Source of the DNA: Nereocystis luetkeana | Taxonomy: Eukaryota; Sar; Phaeophyceae; Laminariales; Laminariaceae | Length of the DNA: 64,000 nt | NCBI GenBank assembly: GCA_031213475.1 | Contig: JARUPZ010000020.1 | Coordinates: 7,081,630 to 7,145,629 of the forward strand | Direction: 5' to 3' | In this document: positions 31,061-42,059 of the stretch, piece after piece | How the letters are laid out: each line of letters begins with the position of its first letter | Position numbering within the stretch: position 1 is the stretch's first letter | Notes under the pieces: generated by a model | What the model saw: the letters and a program-made list of their open reading frames with translations, nothing else | What the model was told of the DNA's origin: nothing | The model's database searches: none | Program-made: the position numbers and the translations under genes

Positions 31061-31174
31061 TTACGGGGGGCCATAGTAAATGAGGCCAAATTGTTGTTGG
31101 TAAAAATAGCGAAATATGTAGGTTTTTGTGTGTACCTGTGTACCATAGGTCCTATTTGATGTGGTCCCCCGTAA
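31061..31174. mobile_element. M1 MITE copy
   Basis: A 7-8 bp duplication (gtacctgt) lies in the right half. Confidence 0.85.
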
Positions 31175-31286
31175 TGGTAGTACGCAATGTAGATCATTTA
31201 AGTAGTCGTAACTTTCTTCTGTCGCTTTTCTCCCTTGAGGTCATTTTTTTCCCCCCGACACTTTGAACCCCCCCAGAAGGGATTAC

Positions 31287-31381
31287 AGCCCTTTTAGGAC
31301 TGCTGTCTCGTCTTGGGGACAAACCCGTCAAATTCCAAGTAGTTCGTCCCCCAAAGGGGACTGCAGTACTAAAAAGATTAA
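31287..31381. mobile_element. M2 MITE copy
   Basis: Arms cttttaggactgctgtctcg / ggggactgcagtactaaaa. Confidence 0.8.
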
Positions 31382-31473
31382 GAGCCGCCTGAGAAGGTCG
31401 ATCGCACTTTTTTTTTTTTTTTTCATTTATTTTGATTTTTTCCCCCTCCGCCGCGGATTAGTGAAAACAAAGC

Positions 31474-31574
31474 TTATCCCTTCAAGAACTGCGGGTCCTA
31501 TGTTGGGGACAACCCACTCAAATTCTTCTCAGTAGTTTGTCCCCAAAACGGGACTGCGGTCCTAAGAGCGTTAA
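31474..31574. mobile_element. M2 MITE copy at the edge of D1
   Basis: Its right TTAA (31571-31574) abuts the D1 repeat. Confidence 0.8.
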
Positions 31575-32215
31575 GCTCACCACACTTCCACATTCAGATT
31601 TCGTGTCGTGTGTCAATTTAACCCATACCTCCCGTTGCAACAGCAGAGCAAGCTGTTGTTCCCACTGGTGCTTGGGCACGTTGACCCGACCTGACCCCCG
31701 AGACGGGGTAGATGCGGTGGGGATAGGCATATCCGGGAGAGTCATCTCTGGGTAGTGTGGGACTCGCGCGAGCTCACCCACTAACAAAACCTAGGCTACA
31801 TGAGGCCTTCCCGCCGGACTTGGTCTAGTTACGGTCCACTGTTATAAGGATTGCCTTGGGCTGGGTAATCGATCTATATTTTATCCCTATAGCTCAGTAG
31901 GCGACTTCATCACATTTTGACGTCGTCCAGGTCGCGGGTTCGAACCTCACTTCGAATGCTTCTTCTACAGAAACGCTTGCGCGTGCACACCTACAAAAAC
32001 ACATCTCCCTGGTTCCCCAGGTAATGAAACGAAGCGGGTAGGTCAGCGTACGGACGTCTACGGTTCCGACGCCCCACAGATCCCGCCGTTCAGAGGGGGG
32101 GAGAGTGTTATAAGGATTACCTTGGGCTGGGTAATCGATCGATATTTTACCCCTATTATAGCTCAGTAGGTAACTCCATCACACCACCCTATCCGTTGGG
32201 GTGTTGATCCCCAAG
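31575..32215 (+). repeat. D1 repeat copy A, split by T1
   Basis: 31575-31839 and 32184-32215 together match 42058-42355 in reverse (ctcaccacacttccacattc, cctaggctacatgaggcctt, ctatccgttgggg). Confidence 0.8.
31840..32183 (+). mobile_element. T1 miniature LTR element, copy 1
   Basis: LTRs at 31840-31914 and 32106-32183 begin TGTTATAAGG and end ATCACA. An AGAGGGGGGGAGAG purine tract immediately precedes the 3' LTR. The target duplication is CCAC. The D1 copy at 42058-42355 is the empty site. No open frame. tRNA-like boxes (TAGCTCAGTAGG in the LTR, GGGTTCGAACC just inside) span the 5' LTR junction. Confidence 0.85.
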
Positions 32216-32229
32216 GTCGTTTTATCCGC

Positions 32230-32245
32230 TACCAGGTACCTGGTA
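32230..32245. repeat. Palindromic TACCAGGTACCTGGTA
   Basis: Tandem inverted pair of the 9-mer, just left of an M1 copy. Confidence 0.95.
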
Positions 32246-32259
32246 TATTATTATTACTA

Positions 32260-32366
32260 TTACGGGGCACCATATTAAATAGGACCTACGGTACACACAA
32301 AAACCAATATATATATCACTATTTTTACTGACAATATTAGGTCCTATTTACTATGGTCCCCCGTAA
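32260..32366. mobile_element. M1 MITE copy
   Basis: Near-consensus arms. Confidence 0.88.
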
Positions 32367-32600
32367 ATATTATTCCATTCGCCATCGGACGCGCAGCACG
32401 TCGGCTTGTATTATCTCTCAGACGTTGGAGGGCCGGATACCTGGGTTCAGATGAAATAGGTGCTCGTAAACCCGCACATACTAAAGTACCCTACAGGCGT
32501 TGATCATTTGAGGCTGAGTTTTTCTTTTTTTGTATGTATGTACGTACCAGTAGTAATGTTTTTTTACAGCTTGGAGCATTTGTGCTCAGCGCGAGGAAAG

Positions 32601-32944
32601 TGTGAAGGTGTTACCTACTGAGCTATAGGGGTAAAAGACCGCTCGATTACACAGCTCAACGTAATCCTTATAACACTCTCCCCCCCTCTGAACGGCGGGG
32701 TCTTTGGGGCGTCGGAACCGAATTCGTCCGTACGCTGACCTACCCGCTTCGTTTCATTACCTACCTGGGGAACCAGGGAGATGTGTTTTTGTAGGTGTGC
32801 ACGCGCAAGCGTTTCTGTAGAAGAAGCATTCGAAGTGAGGTTCGAACCCGCGACCTGGACGACGTCAATTGTGAAGGTGTTACCTACTGAGCTACAGGGG
32901 TAAAAGACCGATCGATTACCCAGCCCAAGGTAATCCTTATAACA
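32601..32944 (-). mobile_element. T1 miniature LTR element, copy 2
   Basis: LTRs at 32601-32675 and 32870-32944 (75 bp each). Target duplication AAAG. On the minus strand the purine tract before the 3' LTR is AGAGGGGGGGAGAG. Confidence 0.88.
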
Positions 32945-32975
32945 AAAGCCACTCTTAATCCTATATGATCGCCTT

Positions 32976-33072
32976 TTAACCCCTTTAGAACCGCAGTCCC
33001 ATTTTGGGGACAAACCAGTCAAATTCTAAGTAGTTTGTCCCCGAAGCGGGACTGCGGTCCTAAAAGGGTTAA
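32976..33072. mobile_element. M2 MITE copy, TTAA at both ends
   Basis: Near-consensus; starts ~30 bp from T1 copy 2. Confidence 0.9.
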
Positions 33073-33139
33073 TAGTCTAGGATCAACGTTGGCATCACAA
33101 TAAGCCGCCAGCCTTGGCCAGAATGGGAGATTCTTACGA

Positions 33140-33236
33140 GTAACCTCTTTAATACTGCTGTAATCCCGAATTAGGGACAAACACTCTCAGTCCAAGTGCT
33201 TTGTCCCCAAAATGGGACTGCAGAACGATAGGGATG
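33140..33236. mobile_element. M2 MITE copy, diverged
   Basis: Arms actgctgtaatcccgaatta / ccccaaaatgggactgcaga. Confidence 0.7.
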
Positions 33237-33559
33237 AATTGCTGTTGTTGTTGGTACTGCATGCTTTCGTTACATACATATGCATGTCCGGACGGGCAAG
33301 TGAGTGCACATTATTTGTGTCCAGATTGAGAAATAAAAAATGTTGTTCATCACAGCTGTGGTGAGTTCTTCTGCTGTCCGTGGAAGCTGGTGGTAATATT
33401 ATGGCGGTATATCCTTCTTATTAGTATGTTGGAAAGTAAATGTGTTTTTATGCCCTCCAGGGCAAAACATGCCAGAAGACAGCAGTTTCACCCCTTGACG
33501 GACAGCAGCTTTGCCTTGACACACCAAAACTGCTACTACCACCCTATACGTACCTGGTA

Positions 33560-33664
33560 TTACGGGAGAACCTAGTTAACAGGACCTATGGTGTACATAA
33601 AAACCTAAATATTTAAGCATTTTTACTAACAATATTTGGTCCTGTTAACTATAGCCCCCCGTAA
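33560..33664. mobile_element. M1 MITE copy next to TACCTGGTA
   Basis: The 9-mer TACCTGGTA (33551-33559) ends in the TA that flanks this insertion. Confidence 0.88.
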
Positions 33665-33921
33665 TAGGTGTTTGTGTGGAACACTCCACCCCCCTTGACA
33701 GCGTACGATTTGCCTTGTTTGACGTAATGACTCTCCTCCTGGCAAATTTGCTCGAGCTAGCGGGGGGGGGGGGGCGGGGGGAGAGTGTAACATGTTGGTC
33801 ATGTGTTTCATCGTATGTGCCCCATCGGCTGGGGGAGACAAACACACACACCCTAAAGACGTACGTAGCATGCACCAGGTATATAGCAAGCGCGATCGAG
33901 GCATCGCACCCACGCAGGTTA

Positions 33922-34272
33922 GCCGGTCGCCCCGGTGGTTCAAGTGGTTAACCTCGAATTCTACTTGTTTGAGTCCTGGGTTCGAGCCCCAGGAGGGTCG
34001 GACTTTGACTTTATTTGCAAAAATAAAAAAAGGGATTCAATTGTTGAGAGCGCCTTGCAGCGTGGGTAGGCACAATTCGATGCGAGTCGACGAGGGAAGA
34101 AAAGGCTGAAATCTTCTCGCGATAAAAATGAAGGCACGTACCGTAGCGGGAAGGGGGGAGAAGAGCCTGCTATGTGACCCCGGATCTGAGTTACGAGTTG
34201 GAAGGAGAGAGAGAAGAAGATGTGCGAAGATAATGAATGGGATGAGAAAAAAAAAAAAAAAAAAAAAAAAAA
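33922..34272 (+). mobile_element. S1 SINE, full length with target duplication
   Basis: The complete tRNA-like head, body and a long A tail are flanked by AGGTTA (33916-33921 and 34272-34277). Confidence 0.93.
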
Positions 34273-34647
34273 GGTTACAAAAAAATAGGAACACATCCAT
34301 GATGAGTTTCGACGTTTCGACGACAGTCTCGATCTCACACAGCTCACAGCTGACCGCTGACGTACGTGAGGTGAATTTTAGCCTACTTTTACAATTATAA
34401 CAGTATGTTTTACACATGTTTGTACTTAATATTGTTCCGTGTATTTGTCATCATCTGACATTGCACAGGCGACGCTCGTGTTCCGATCATACCATCCAGA
34501 TGATATATCATATAAAAGGATGTAATCCCATGACTTCAATTCAAGCATGACAAAATACGTGAGCTCTGAGTTCGACTGGTGTGTGCGTGTGTTCTATTCT
34601 TTCTACAACCAGCGTCCGTACCGATTCTTGACTGCCGTTCAATCCTA

Positions 34648-34995
34648 CCGGTGGTTCAAGTGGTTAACCTCGAATTCTACTTGTTTGAGTCCTGGGTTCG
34701 AGCCCCACGTGGGTGGGTCGGACTTTGACTTTATTTGCGAAAAAAAAAAAAAAAAAGGATTCAATTGATGTTGAGAGCGCCTTGCAGCGTGGGTAGGCAC
34801 AATTATTCTATGCGAGTCGACGAGGGAAGAAAAGGCTGAAATCTTCTCGCGATAAAAATGAAGGCACGTACCGTAGCGGGAAGGGCGGAGAAGAGCCTGC
34901 TATGTGACCCCGGATCTGAGTGACGAGTTGGAAGGAGAGAGAGAAGAAGATGTGCGAAGATAATGAATGGGATGAGGAAAAAAAAGAAAAAAAAG
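34648..34995 (+). mobile_element. S1 SINE inside F1
   Basis: Starts at ccggtggttcaag, slightly 5'-shortened. The A-rich tail runs into the F1 sequence gagatacaagttctgtggtc. Confidence 0.88.
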
Positions 34996-35256
34996 AGATA
35001 CAAGTTCTGTGGTCACATAACTACGCCACAAAGGTACGACTACCTACATTGTTATGCATGTAGTAAAGGAGAGTAGATAATGCAAGGCCATGTTCATCAT
35101 ATTCATGTGTCGGATACGACAGGCACGACATGCATATTCTATGAAAGAGAGAAGACAAAAAACAAAGAAAAAACAAATCGACGGGGAAGAGGAAGAAAAA
35201 AAGAAAGTGTAAACTGCTGTAATGCCCCCCCGCAGGGCATGTTGGCAGACAGACGC

Positions 35257-35353
35257 TTAACCCTTTCAGTACCGCAGTCCCGTTTTGGGAACAAACTACT
35301 TAGAATTTGAATGCATTGCCCCCAAAACCGGACTGCAGTTCTAAAAGGGTTAA
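35257..35353. mobile_element. M2 MITE copy inside F1
   Basis: TTAA at both ends. Confidence 0.9.
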
Positions 35354-35381
35354 CAAGAACGAGCCAGAGAAACAACAGCAC

Positions 35382-35729
35382 TTTTTTTTTTTTTTTTTTT
35401 TCATCCCATTTATTATCTTCGCACATCTTCTTCTCTCTCCTTCCAACTCGCTGCTCGTAACTCAGATCCGGGGTCACATAGCAGGCTCTTTTCCCCCCTT
35501 CCCGCTACGGTACGTGCCTTCATTTTTTATCGCGAGAAGATTTCAGCATTTTCTTCCCTCGTCGACTCGCATCGAATTGTGCCTACCCACGCTGCAAGGC
35601 GCTCTCAACAATTGAATCCTTTTTTTATTTTTGCAAATAAAGTCAAAGTCCGACCCTCCTGGGGCTCGAACCCAGGACTCAAACAAGTAGAATTCGAGGT
35701 TAACCACTTGAACCACCGGGGCGACCGGC
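35382..35729 (-). mobile_element. S1 SINE, full length, inside F1
   Basis: The T-run at the left is the A-tail. The tRNA-like head ends at ggcgaccggc-equivalent sequence on the right. Confidence 0.9.
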
Positions 35730-36194
35730 ATTACTTGCGAGCAGAGGAAGACTACGTAGTACGTAAGAACTAAGAAGGGAAATAACAGGCTAACCGGAGC
35801 ACGAAACAAAGCACCCTCCAGGTAGCCGCAGTATAGTTTGTGGTGCGCGTAGCATAAGAAAGACAGGTTCTACCCATACTACTACTTTTTTTATAAGTCA
35901 GGGTGGTGCCTTGCTGCCCTGTTTGCCGTCTCCGTCCTGCATTCAACTATGCCCCGCCATCGGAGAGAACGCGTCAGGCAATAATAACTAACTACGAAAC
36001 AAGCAAGAAAGCAGGCTCGCCCGCCATTCACCCGCCCACGCCACTCGTCGACTCCTACCCCCAAGAAGGGAGGAATATGGGCGCTGACAGTAAGAAAATC
36101 ACGGAGGATCAAAGCGCAAAAATAAAGGGGGAAAAAAAGGAACACCGCGTTCGAACCAGCTACTACAACAAACAGCAGCAGCAGCAAGCAGCAG

Positions 36195-36325
36195 CAGTTA
36201 GTTGGCGGCACGAGTAGCATAGACAATGTCATGATCTACTTGCTATTTATTATTGGTAGTATCTGGCTTGGTGTATTTTGCTACCCTGTCTGCCGTCTCC
36301 TTCCTACGAGTACTTTCGTCCACCC
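36195..36325 (-). repeat. F1 terminal fragment
   Basis: ttgctaccctgtctgccgtc matches the F1 end near 39180-39200 in reverse. Confidence 0.55.
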
Positions 36326-36494
36326 CGGTTTCCGTTCTATACTCTCTCTCCCTGTGTGTTTTCCCCCCTCCCCGCATTGCCTTGGGCGGGTTTCCTTTTC
36401 CACTCCTCCTGTTGCCCCCCCTCCCCCCATTCCCTTGGGCAACCACCCACGGCGGATGCCCGGTGCTGCCCACTCATCAGCCGTGCCGTTCCGT

Positions 36495-36560
36495 ATTTCC
36501 TGATATTATTATTTCTCTTGCCATCCGACAATGTGCAGCACGATTTTCAGCATTCATCAC
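36495..36560 (-). mobile_element. S3 fragment
   Basis: tatttctcttgccatccgac plus aatgtgcagcacgat; the remainder is diverged. Confidence 0.6.
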
Positions 36561-37178
36561 TCATCACTTTTAGGTATTATTCGGGAAGGTTTAGGTTCGA
36601 TAACAGCCCCTCCTACAAATAAACGCCTCCCCATCTACTATCTAATTATATAATATGCGTTGGAAACCACTCATTCTTGCACCTGGTATATCATATGATA
36701 ATATTCGTATTCTTGCGAGGGGATGCCAGCGATCCATCCCCGACGCGGCGCCTCTATTTACAACCTACTAAGGGCTGCAACACTTTTAAGGCCATCCGCA
36801 CGCTATCCTATGTTATTAATGTTTTAGTGATCTAGGGCTGAAACGGGGTGCCCGATATGCTACAACAAACACCTGAACCTCCATTTTAATTGGTCAACCA
36901 ACACCTCCTCTACCCTGACCCCACTCGAACCAGATCGCACTAGGCACGCCTCCTCTGCTCCCGCTCACGAAGTGGCACAGGAATAAATATGACCAGAGAG
37001 GTGAGGGTTAGGGTTTTACCGCAACAAATAGCGTGTGGATTGCACTTGATTGTGGCAGCCCATGGATTGTCAATAATAGTCGCGCCCTCCATCCCGGAAC
37101 CACCGCAAGTTGGTGCGGTCCTCCATTCTCTTATCATAATATACCTGGACCTGGTACCGCACATACATACATATAATA
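36561..37178. other. Unassigned stretch
   Basis: No gene or repeat family recognised. A TACCTGGACCTGGTACC variant lies at 37142-37158. Confidence 0.3.
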
Positions 37179-37283
37179 TTACGGGGGACCATAGTAAATA
37201 GGACCAAAGATTGTTAGCAAAAAAATCGAAGTATATAGGTTTTTGTTCGTACCATAGGTCCTATTTAATATGGTCCCCCGTGA
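37179..37283. mobile_element. M1 MITE copy
   Basis: Flanked by TA; near-consensus. Confidence 0.88.
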
Positions 37284-37515
37284 TAGTACTCCGTATTAAT
37301 TACGGGAATGTATTTATAGTAGCGAAGGGAATCTTTTGAGGAGTCCGATTATCATAATGGATGCGTAAATTTTGTTTAATGATTTTGCGGAATTTTGGAA
37401 TTTTGCTGTGGGTTCGTTCGCAATCTAATCTATCTGCGGTAATACGCATGACATGAGTGTTACACACTATTATTAATAAGAATAGAACGTAATGAAAAGG
37501 AAGGAGCAAGGACAG

Positions 37516-37702
37516 CAAATAAATGGAGTAGACAAGCCGAAAGTTGGTACAGAAGGGAGGTAGACTAGATTAAGGTACGAGTAGACTTGATGTGTGGTTT
37601 TCCTTTCGTTTCCGAGGTTTTCTTCTTTCGGGAAAGTTATGAGTGATCCATGTTGAAGATCATGCTGCACACTGTCGGATGGCAAGAGAAATAATAATAA
37701 TA
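37516..37702 (+). mobile_element. S3 element, long form
   Basis: Matches 28354-28530 along its length; tail aataataataataa. Confidence 0.78.
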
Positions 37703-37887
37703 AAAATCATGATCACGTGATGAGCTTCGCTAAAGTACTCATAAACTAACTGACGATGTGCAATGTCACTGGGATTCATGTACAAGAATAATATAAGAAT
37801 ATATTCATATTAATAGTTCATTTATTTTCGAAATAATAACTATTTGGTTGCGATTTGACGTTGTGCAACTCTAGTATATACAATGAT

Positions 37888-37995
37888 GGGTTTCCTTTTG
37901 TTTCCGAGGTTTTCTTCTTTCGGGAAAGTTATGAGTGATCCATAAGAAGATCATGCTGCACATTGTCGGATGGCAAGAGAAATAATAATAATTAT
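37888..37995 (+). mobile_element. S3 element, 5'-truncated
   Basis: Begins at gtttccttttgtttccgagg; tail gagaaataataataat. Confidence 0.78.
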
Positions 37996-38000
37996 GATTA

Positions 38001-38105
38001 TTACGGGGGACCATAGTTAATAGGACCAATTATTGTTAGTAAAAATGGTTAAATATATGGGTTGTTATCTGTACCATAGGTCCTATTAACTATGGTCCCC
38101 CGTAG
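38001..38105. mobile_element. M1 MITE copy
   Basis: Inserted at the end of the S3 (AAT)n tail. Confidence 0.88.
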
Positions 38106-38112
38106 TAGTACG

Positions 38113-38150
38113 TTATTATTATGTTGCTTTTGCCATCCGACAATGTGTAC
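38113..38150 (-). mobile_element. S3 fragment
   Basis: ttgccatccgacaatgtgta only. Confidence 0.5.
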
Positions 38151-38743
38151 GAAGTATATATAGTGTTTGTGATCTAAAAAAGACAAAAGAAGAACAGAAA
38201 GCGAAGTAATTTAATATGAAAGAAGAGCTCAAGTTAAGCATGCATGTTGTGAAATTTTGTCGCGAACGAGAATCTCGTCACACGACTTTGTTTCAGTAGA
38301 AATTTGGCGCGCTGAAGATCAAGACTGAGATCGAGATAGATTGAGATTGCCTCTAATCGCCAAGATTGCCGAAAAAAACAAGATTGCCTTTTTTCGGGGA
38401 ATCTTTTTCAAGAATTGATCGGCACTGTTTTCGGAGGCAATCCCCAACACTGGTATGCAGCAGATTCTGAAGCACATCACATCCAGTTGTTTCGTTTTGT
38501 TTTTTTCAAAAAAAAAATGTTGTCATTATTAATATGAATAATACCTGGTAGTTGTTTTTGTTGTGTTTTCGGGCAAGCGACACATTATTCATTCTTTGAG
38601 GATTGATGGGCACTTCATCAAGCAGCGACACGGGAAGAGGGCGAGGGGGGTGGGAGTTGGTTCTAATGAAAACTCTGCTCGATACACTCGGGGCGGAATA
38701 GAGGGGGGGGGGGGGGTCGGGGAAAGAGGGGGCAGAAGGGTGG
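38151..38743. other. Unassigned stretch
   Basis: No gene recognised. TACCTGGTA at 38542; G-rich run at 38703-38716. Confidence 0.3.
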
Positions 38744-38845
38744 GGGTGTACTCATATATATTATGCCATGTGCATGGCCATAATCGTATGAGAGTAGACC
38801 CTCGCATCCCTACGATGGCGGGGCGCAGGACGTCGCTGGTTGGGG
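38744..38845 (-). mobile_element. S2 copy 6, 5'-truncated
   Basis: Minus strand ends ...catgcacatgg...gagtaca followed by a short C run. Confidence 0.65.
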
Positions 38846-39109
38846 GGGAGTGCGAAGAGCATGATGGGGAGAAAGGGATTTCGCGAACGCAGTTTTCTGA
38901 CTGGTCCATTTTTTAGGGTGGAAATTCTGATTGATTGGTGGAAATTCCTTGGTCGACCTGTGTGTACGACTACTTTTTTTTTCCTTCTTGCCCTGATCCC
39001 CCGTGATTTTTCATTTTATTTCTTTCTCTTCCTGTTTGTTTTTCGATTGATATATATATATGCCGTATTGAAGGAGTCTTGTGGCGTGGTGGGTGGATGA
39101 CGAGCCTGC

Positions 39110-39815
39110 TCTGCTTGTTTCGTATTGTCTGACGCCACAACAAGGGGGTGGGCATAGTTGACGAACGCAGGACGGAGACGGCAGTCAGGGTAGCAAGGCA
39201 CCACAGGCGGACTAGCAGGGAGAACCTGGCTATGCTACTCGCACCACAAACTGCTGCCGCTACCTGGAGGGTGCTTTGTGCTTTGGTTTGCCTGTTATTT
39301 TCCCTTTGTTATTTTCCCGTGGTTCTTTGTCCCACTTTGTTTACACGTATAATACTGCAGTGTGTTGTTTTTCTTTTTTTTTGCTTCTTTTCCAACTCGT
39401 TTTTTTCAAGTAAGTGTTTTTGATACATCGCCTGCGGGGGGACAGCTTGTTGTTTCTTCTATTTTTTTATTTATTTGATTTGATTTGATTTTTTCTCTTG
39501 CGATTTGTCTTTGCTTTTTTTTCTGTTGTTTCCTTACTACGTTTCTCTATTTCATAGAATGTGTATGTCGTGCTTGTCGTATCCAGTATAATGACATGGC
39601 ATTGCATTGCCCACTGCTGTGCTTACTGCATACCAGGTACGTGGCAACGTATAGTATCTCTGCATGTGGCGTAGCTTTGTGACCACAGATAGAACTTGTA
39701 TCTCTTCTAGGATTGGATTGGAGAATCGGCACGGACACTGGTTGTGCTGGATGCCGACGGGTAGAAAGAACGGTGTTTAATGTGATGAACACACACACTA
39801 CTACACACACTAACA
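39110..39815 (+). repeat. F1 element, single copy
   Basis: The most complete uninterrupted copy. T-rich centre; the right part matches 19012-19200 closely. Carries TACCAGGTA at 39631-39639, which the copies at ~18715 and ~19065 lack. Confidence 0.75.
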
Positions 39816-40562
39816 ACGAGTGTGTGGAGTTACCAAGAAGAGTTACGGCATATACACCAATCAAGGGAGGTGAAGTTAGTATGTACCTGGTATAGTTGTA
39901 CATAGATAGGTATGCTGCGCATCTATCTGTCCGTGTTCTGCGGTATATTACGTGCGTCTCACACGAAGGAGATTATTTCTTGTCTTTTGACTGGCATCCT
40001 CTTTTCTTTACTCGCCGTGTTATTAGGTACGAGTATTGGGAAGCTAATCGAACAGGCGATGATGGATGATGAGGAACAGCGAGGAAAAGGGCGATGTGGG
40101 GGGGTCAATCAGGCGGGGGATAAGAAGAGGTGGCAGCTTTTGGTTCGCAGAGTGAAGAAGAGAGAGATGATCATCCGTCCTTGGGCGGGTTGCTATTAAT
40201 ACATCGACTACAAATTGCAACAACTCTTCTACTCTTCTACCATCTATCTCCGCCTCTCACAATATCATGCACATGCAACCCTCAGCTTAACCCCCCCACA
40301 GCCACAGGGCACCGTTTTTTTTTTTTGGGCGGTTACCACGGCTGGCGGTCAAGTTAGATAATTTTTGTGCGGGGGGGAACCTTTACTCCGCACAAGGGGG
40401 ATGATCGTATCACGTACGTGGTGTGTATATGGTGAGGCACCCACGAGACAGTTATTACAAAGCAACTCCATTGCCGTCTCTGGAAGTTTCCACACCAGAA
40501 ATTAAATCAACTCGTTGAAGCTGTCATCAATATATATATGCAAGAAAACCCGTCTCTAATTT
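39816..40562. other. Unassigned stretch
   Basis: No gene recognised; TACCTGGTA at 39884. Confidence 0.3.
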
Positions 40563-40758
40563 ATAAAGCGGTTCTTAGTATGATGTGCAGCTCACCCTTC
40601 ATGCGACTCGCCCAACACCTCACGGCGCTTCGCGCTTGGTGCAAGCAATGCCCGCCTGGTCGGTGAAAACCCGACGTGCTCCGTCCCGACATTGTAGCAG
40701 GGATGCGAGGGTCTATGGTCAAACGACTACGGCCACGCACGATAATGAGTACACCCCC
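40563..40758 (+). mobile_element. S2 copy 7, longer form
   Basis: From tataaagcggttcttag to gagtacaccccc. The C tail is only four to five bases here. Confidence 0.75.
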
Positions 40759-41100
40759 TCGATTCGATTTTATGCCTACTACATCGACTACAACTACTGG
40801 AGGGGTAGATAATTAGATATAGAGGCAAATTGGGGAGGGGGGGGGGGCGAAGTATTCATTTATTTGTTGGTGTCCCTCTTCGTCATTCGACCGTTAACCA
40901 CGAATGAATGAATGCATCCCTTTCGAGACGGCGAATTGGGGGGAAGGGGGGGGGGGAGGGGGCGTACTCATTCGTTGCTTCTGCTTGCTGCCTAGTAGTT
41001 ACTAGTAGTCATTTGATGACGTCGGATCTCTTTCGAAACGGGGCACCGTACCTACTACTGATGGAGACACCTAGGTCCTTCACCAACAGTTGGGCGCTCA

Positions 41101-41559
41101 TTACTTTTTTTATTTTATTTTTTGCTCATCCCATTTATTATTATTTCTCTTGCCATCCGACACAATGTGCAGCATGATCTTTAACATGGATCACTCATAA
41201 CTTTCCCGAAAGAAGAAAACCTCGGAAACAAAAGGAAACCCATTTATTGTCTTCGCGCATCTTCTTTTCTCTCTCTCCTTCCAACTCGTACCTCAGATCC
41301 GGGGTCACATAGCAGGCTCTTCTACCCCCTTCCCGCTACGGTACGGGCCTTCAGTTTTATCGCGAGAAGATTTCAGCCTTTTCTCCCCTCGTCGACTCGC
41401 ATCGAATTGTGCCTATACCCACGCTGCAAGGCGCTCTCAACAATTGAATCCTTTTTTATTTTTATTTTTGCAAATAAAGTCAAATGTCCGACCCACCTGG
41501 GGCTCGAACCCAGGACTCAAACACAAACAAGTATAATCCGAGGTTAACCACTTGAACCA
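41101..41559 (-). mobile_element. S1 SINE interrupted by S3
   Basis: The T-rich tail (41105-41123) and the SINE 3' end are separated from the body by 41140-41238. Most of the head is present but lacks the outermost ~15 bp. Confidence 0.85.
41140..41238 (-). mobile_element. S3 element inserted in S1
   Basis: 99 bp flanked by the 10 bp duplication cccatttatt (41130-41139 and 41239-41248). Confidence 0.88.
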
Positions 41560-41612
41560 ATATTAATAAAAAAAAAATGCTATAATCGTACGTACCCCGT
41601 TCGTCACCTTTT

Positions 41613-41712
41613 GTGGTCACAGTTAACAGGACCAAATATTGTTAGTAAAAATGGTTAAACATATAGGTTTTTATGTGTACCATAGGTCCTGTTAACTATG
41701 GTCCCCTGTAAT
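41613..41712. mobile_element. M1 MITE copy, left end lost
   Basis: Starts at gtggtcacagttaacagg; the right arm is intact. Confidence 0.8.
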
Positions 41713-42003
41713 AATAGTGTACCAAACTCCTCCACATACATGCAACATTCGTCTGTTTCCCCCATCTATATAGCTCCTCCTTTCAACACATACATCCCGC
41801 TCCTCCTACCTAGTACATTGCATATACTCTCTCCCACTACGTGACCCCTATACTCTCTCTATTACCAGTATTTATTTGCCATAAGAGCGCACATTGTTAT
41901 TAATAGCAAGCTGTGGGGGGTTATTGTGGTGGTGTTTGCGAGAGACGGAGATGGTATGGGAAGAATTGCATTACACACGGGGAGTCTATTAGCAGTAGTA
42001 TAG

Positions 42004-42059
42004 GAGGAGGAGGAGGAGGAGGAGGAGGAGGAGGAGGAGGAGGAGGAGGAGGAGGAGGA
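42004..42059 (+). repeat. (GGA)n microsatellite
   Basis: About 18 GGA triplets, abutting D1. Confidence 0.95.

Larger units (their letters stand above)
34560..35965 (-). repeat. F1 element copy split by an M2 and two S1 insertions
   Basis: F1 pieces lie at ~34570-34647, 34996-35250 and 35735-35965. Between them lie S1 (34648-34995), M2 (35257-35353) and S1 (35382-35729). The same F1 segments are contiguous at 39110-39815. Confidence 0.7.
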
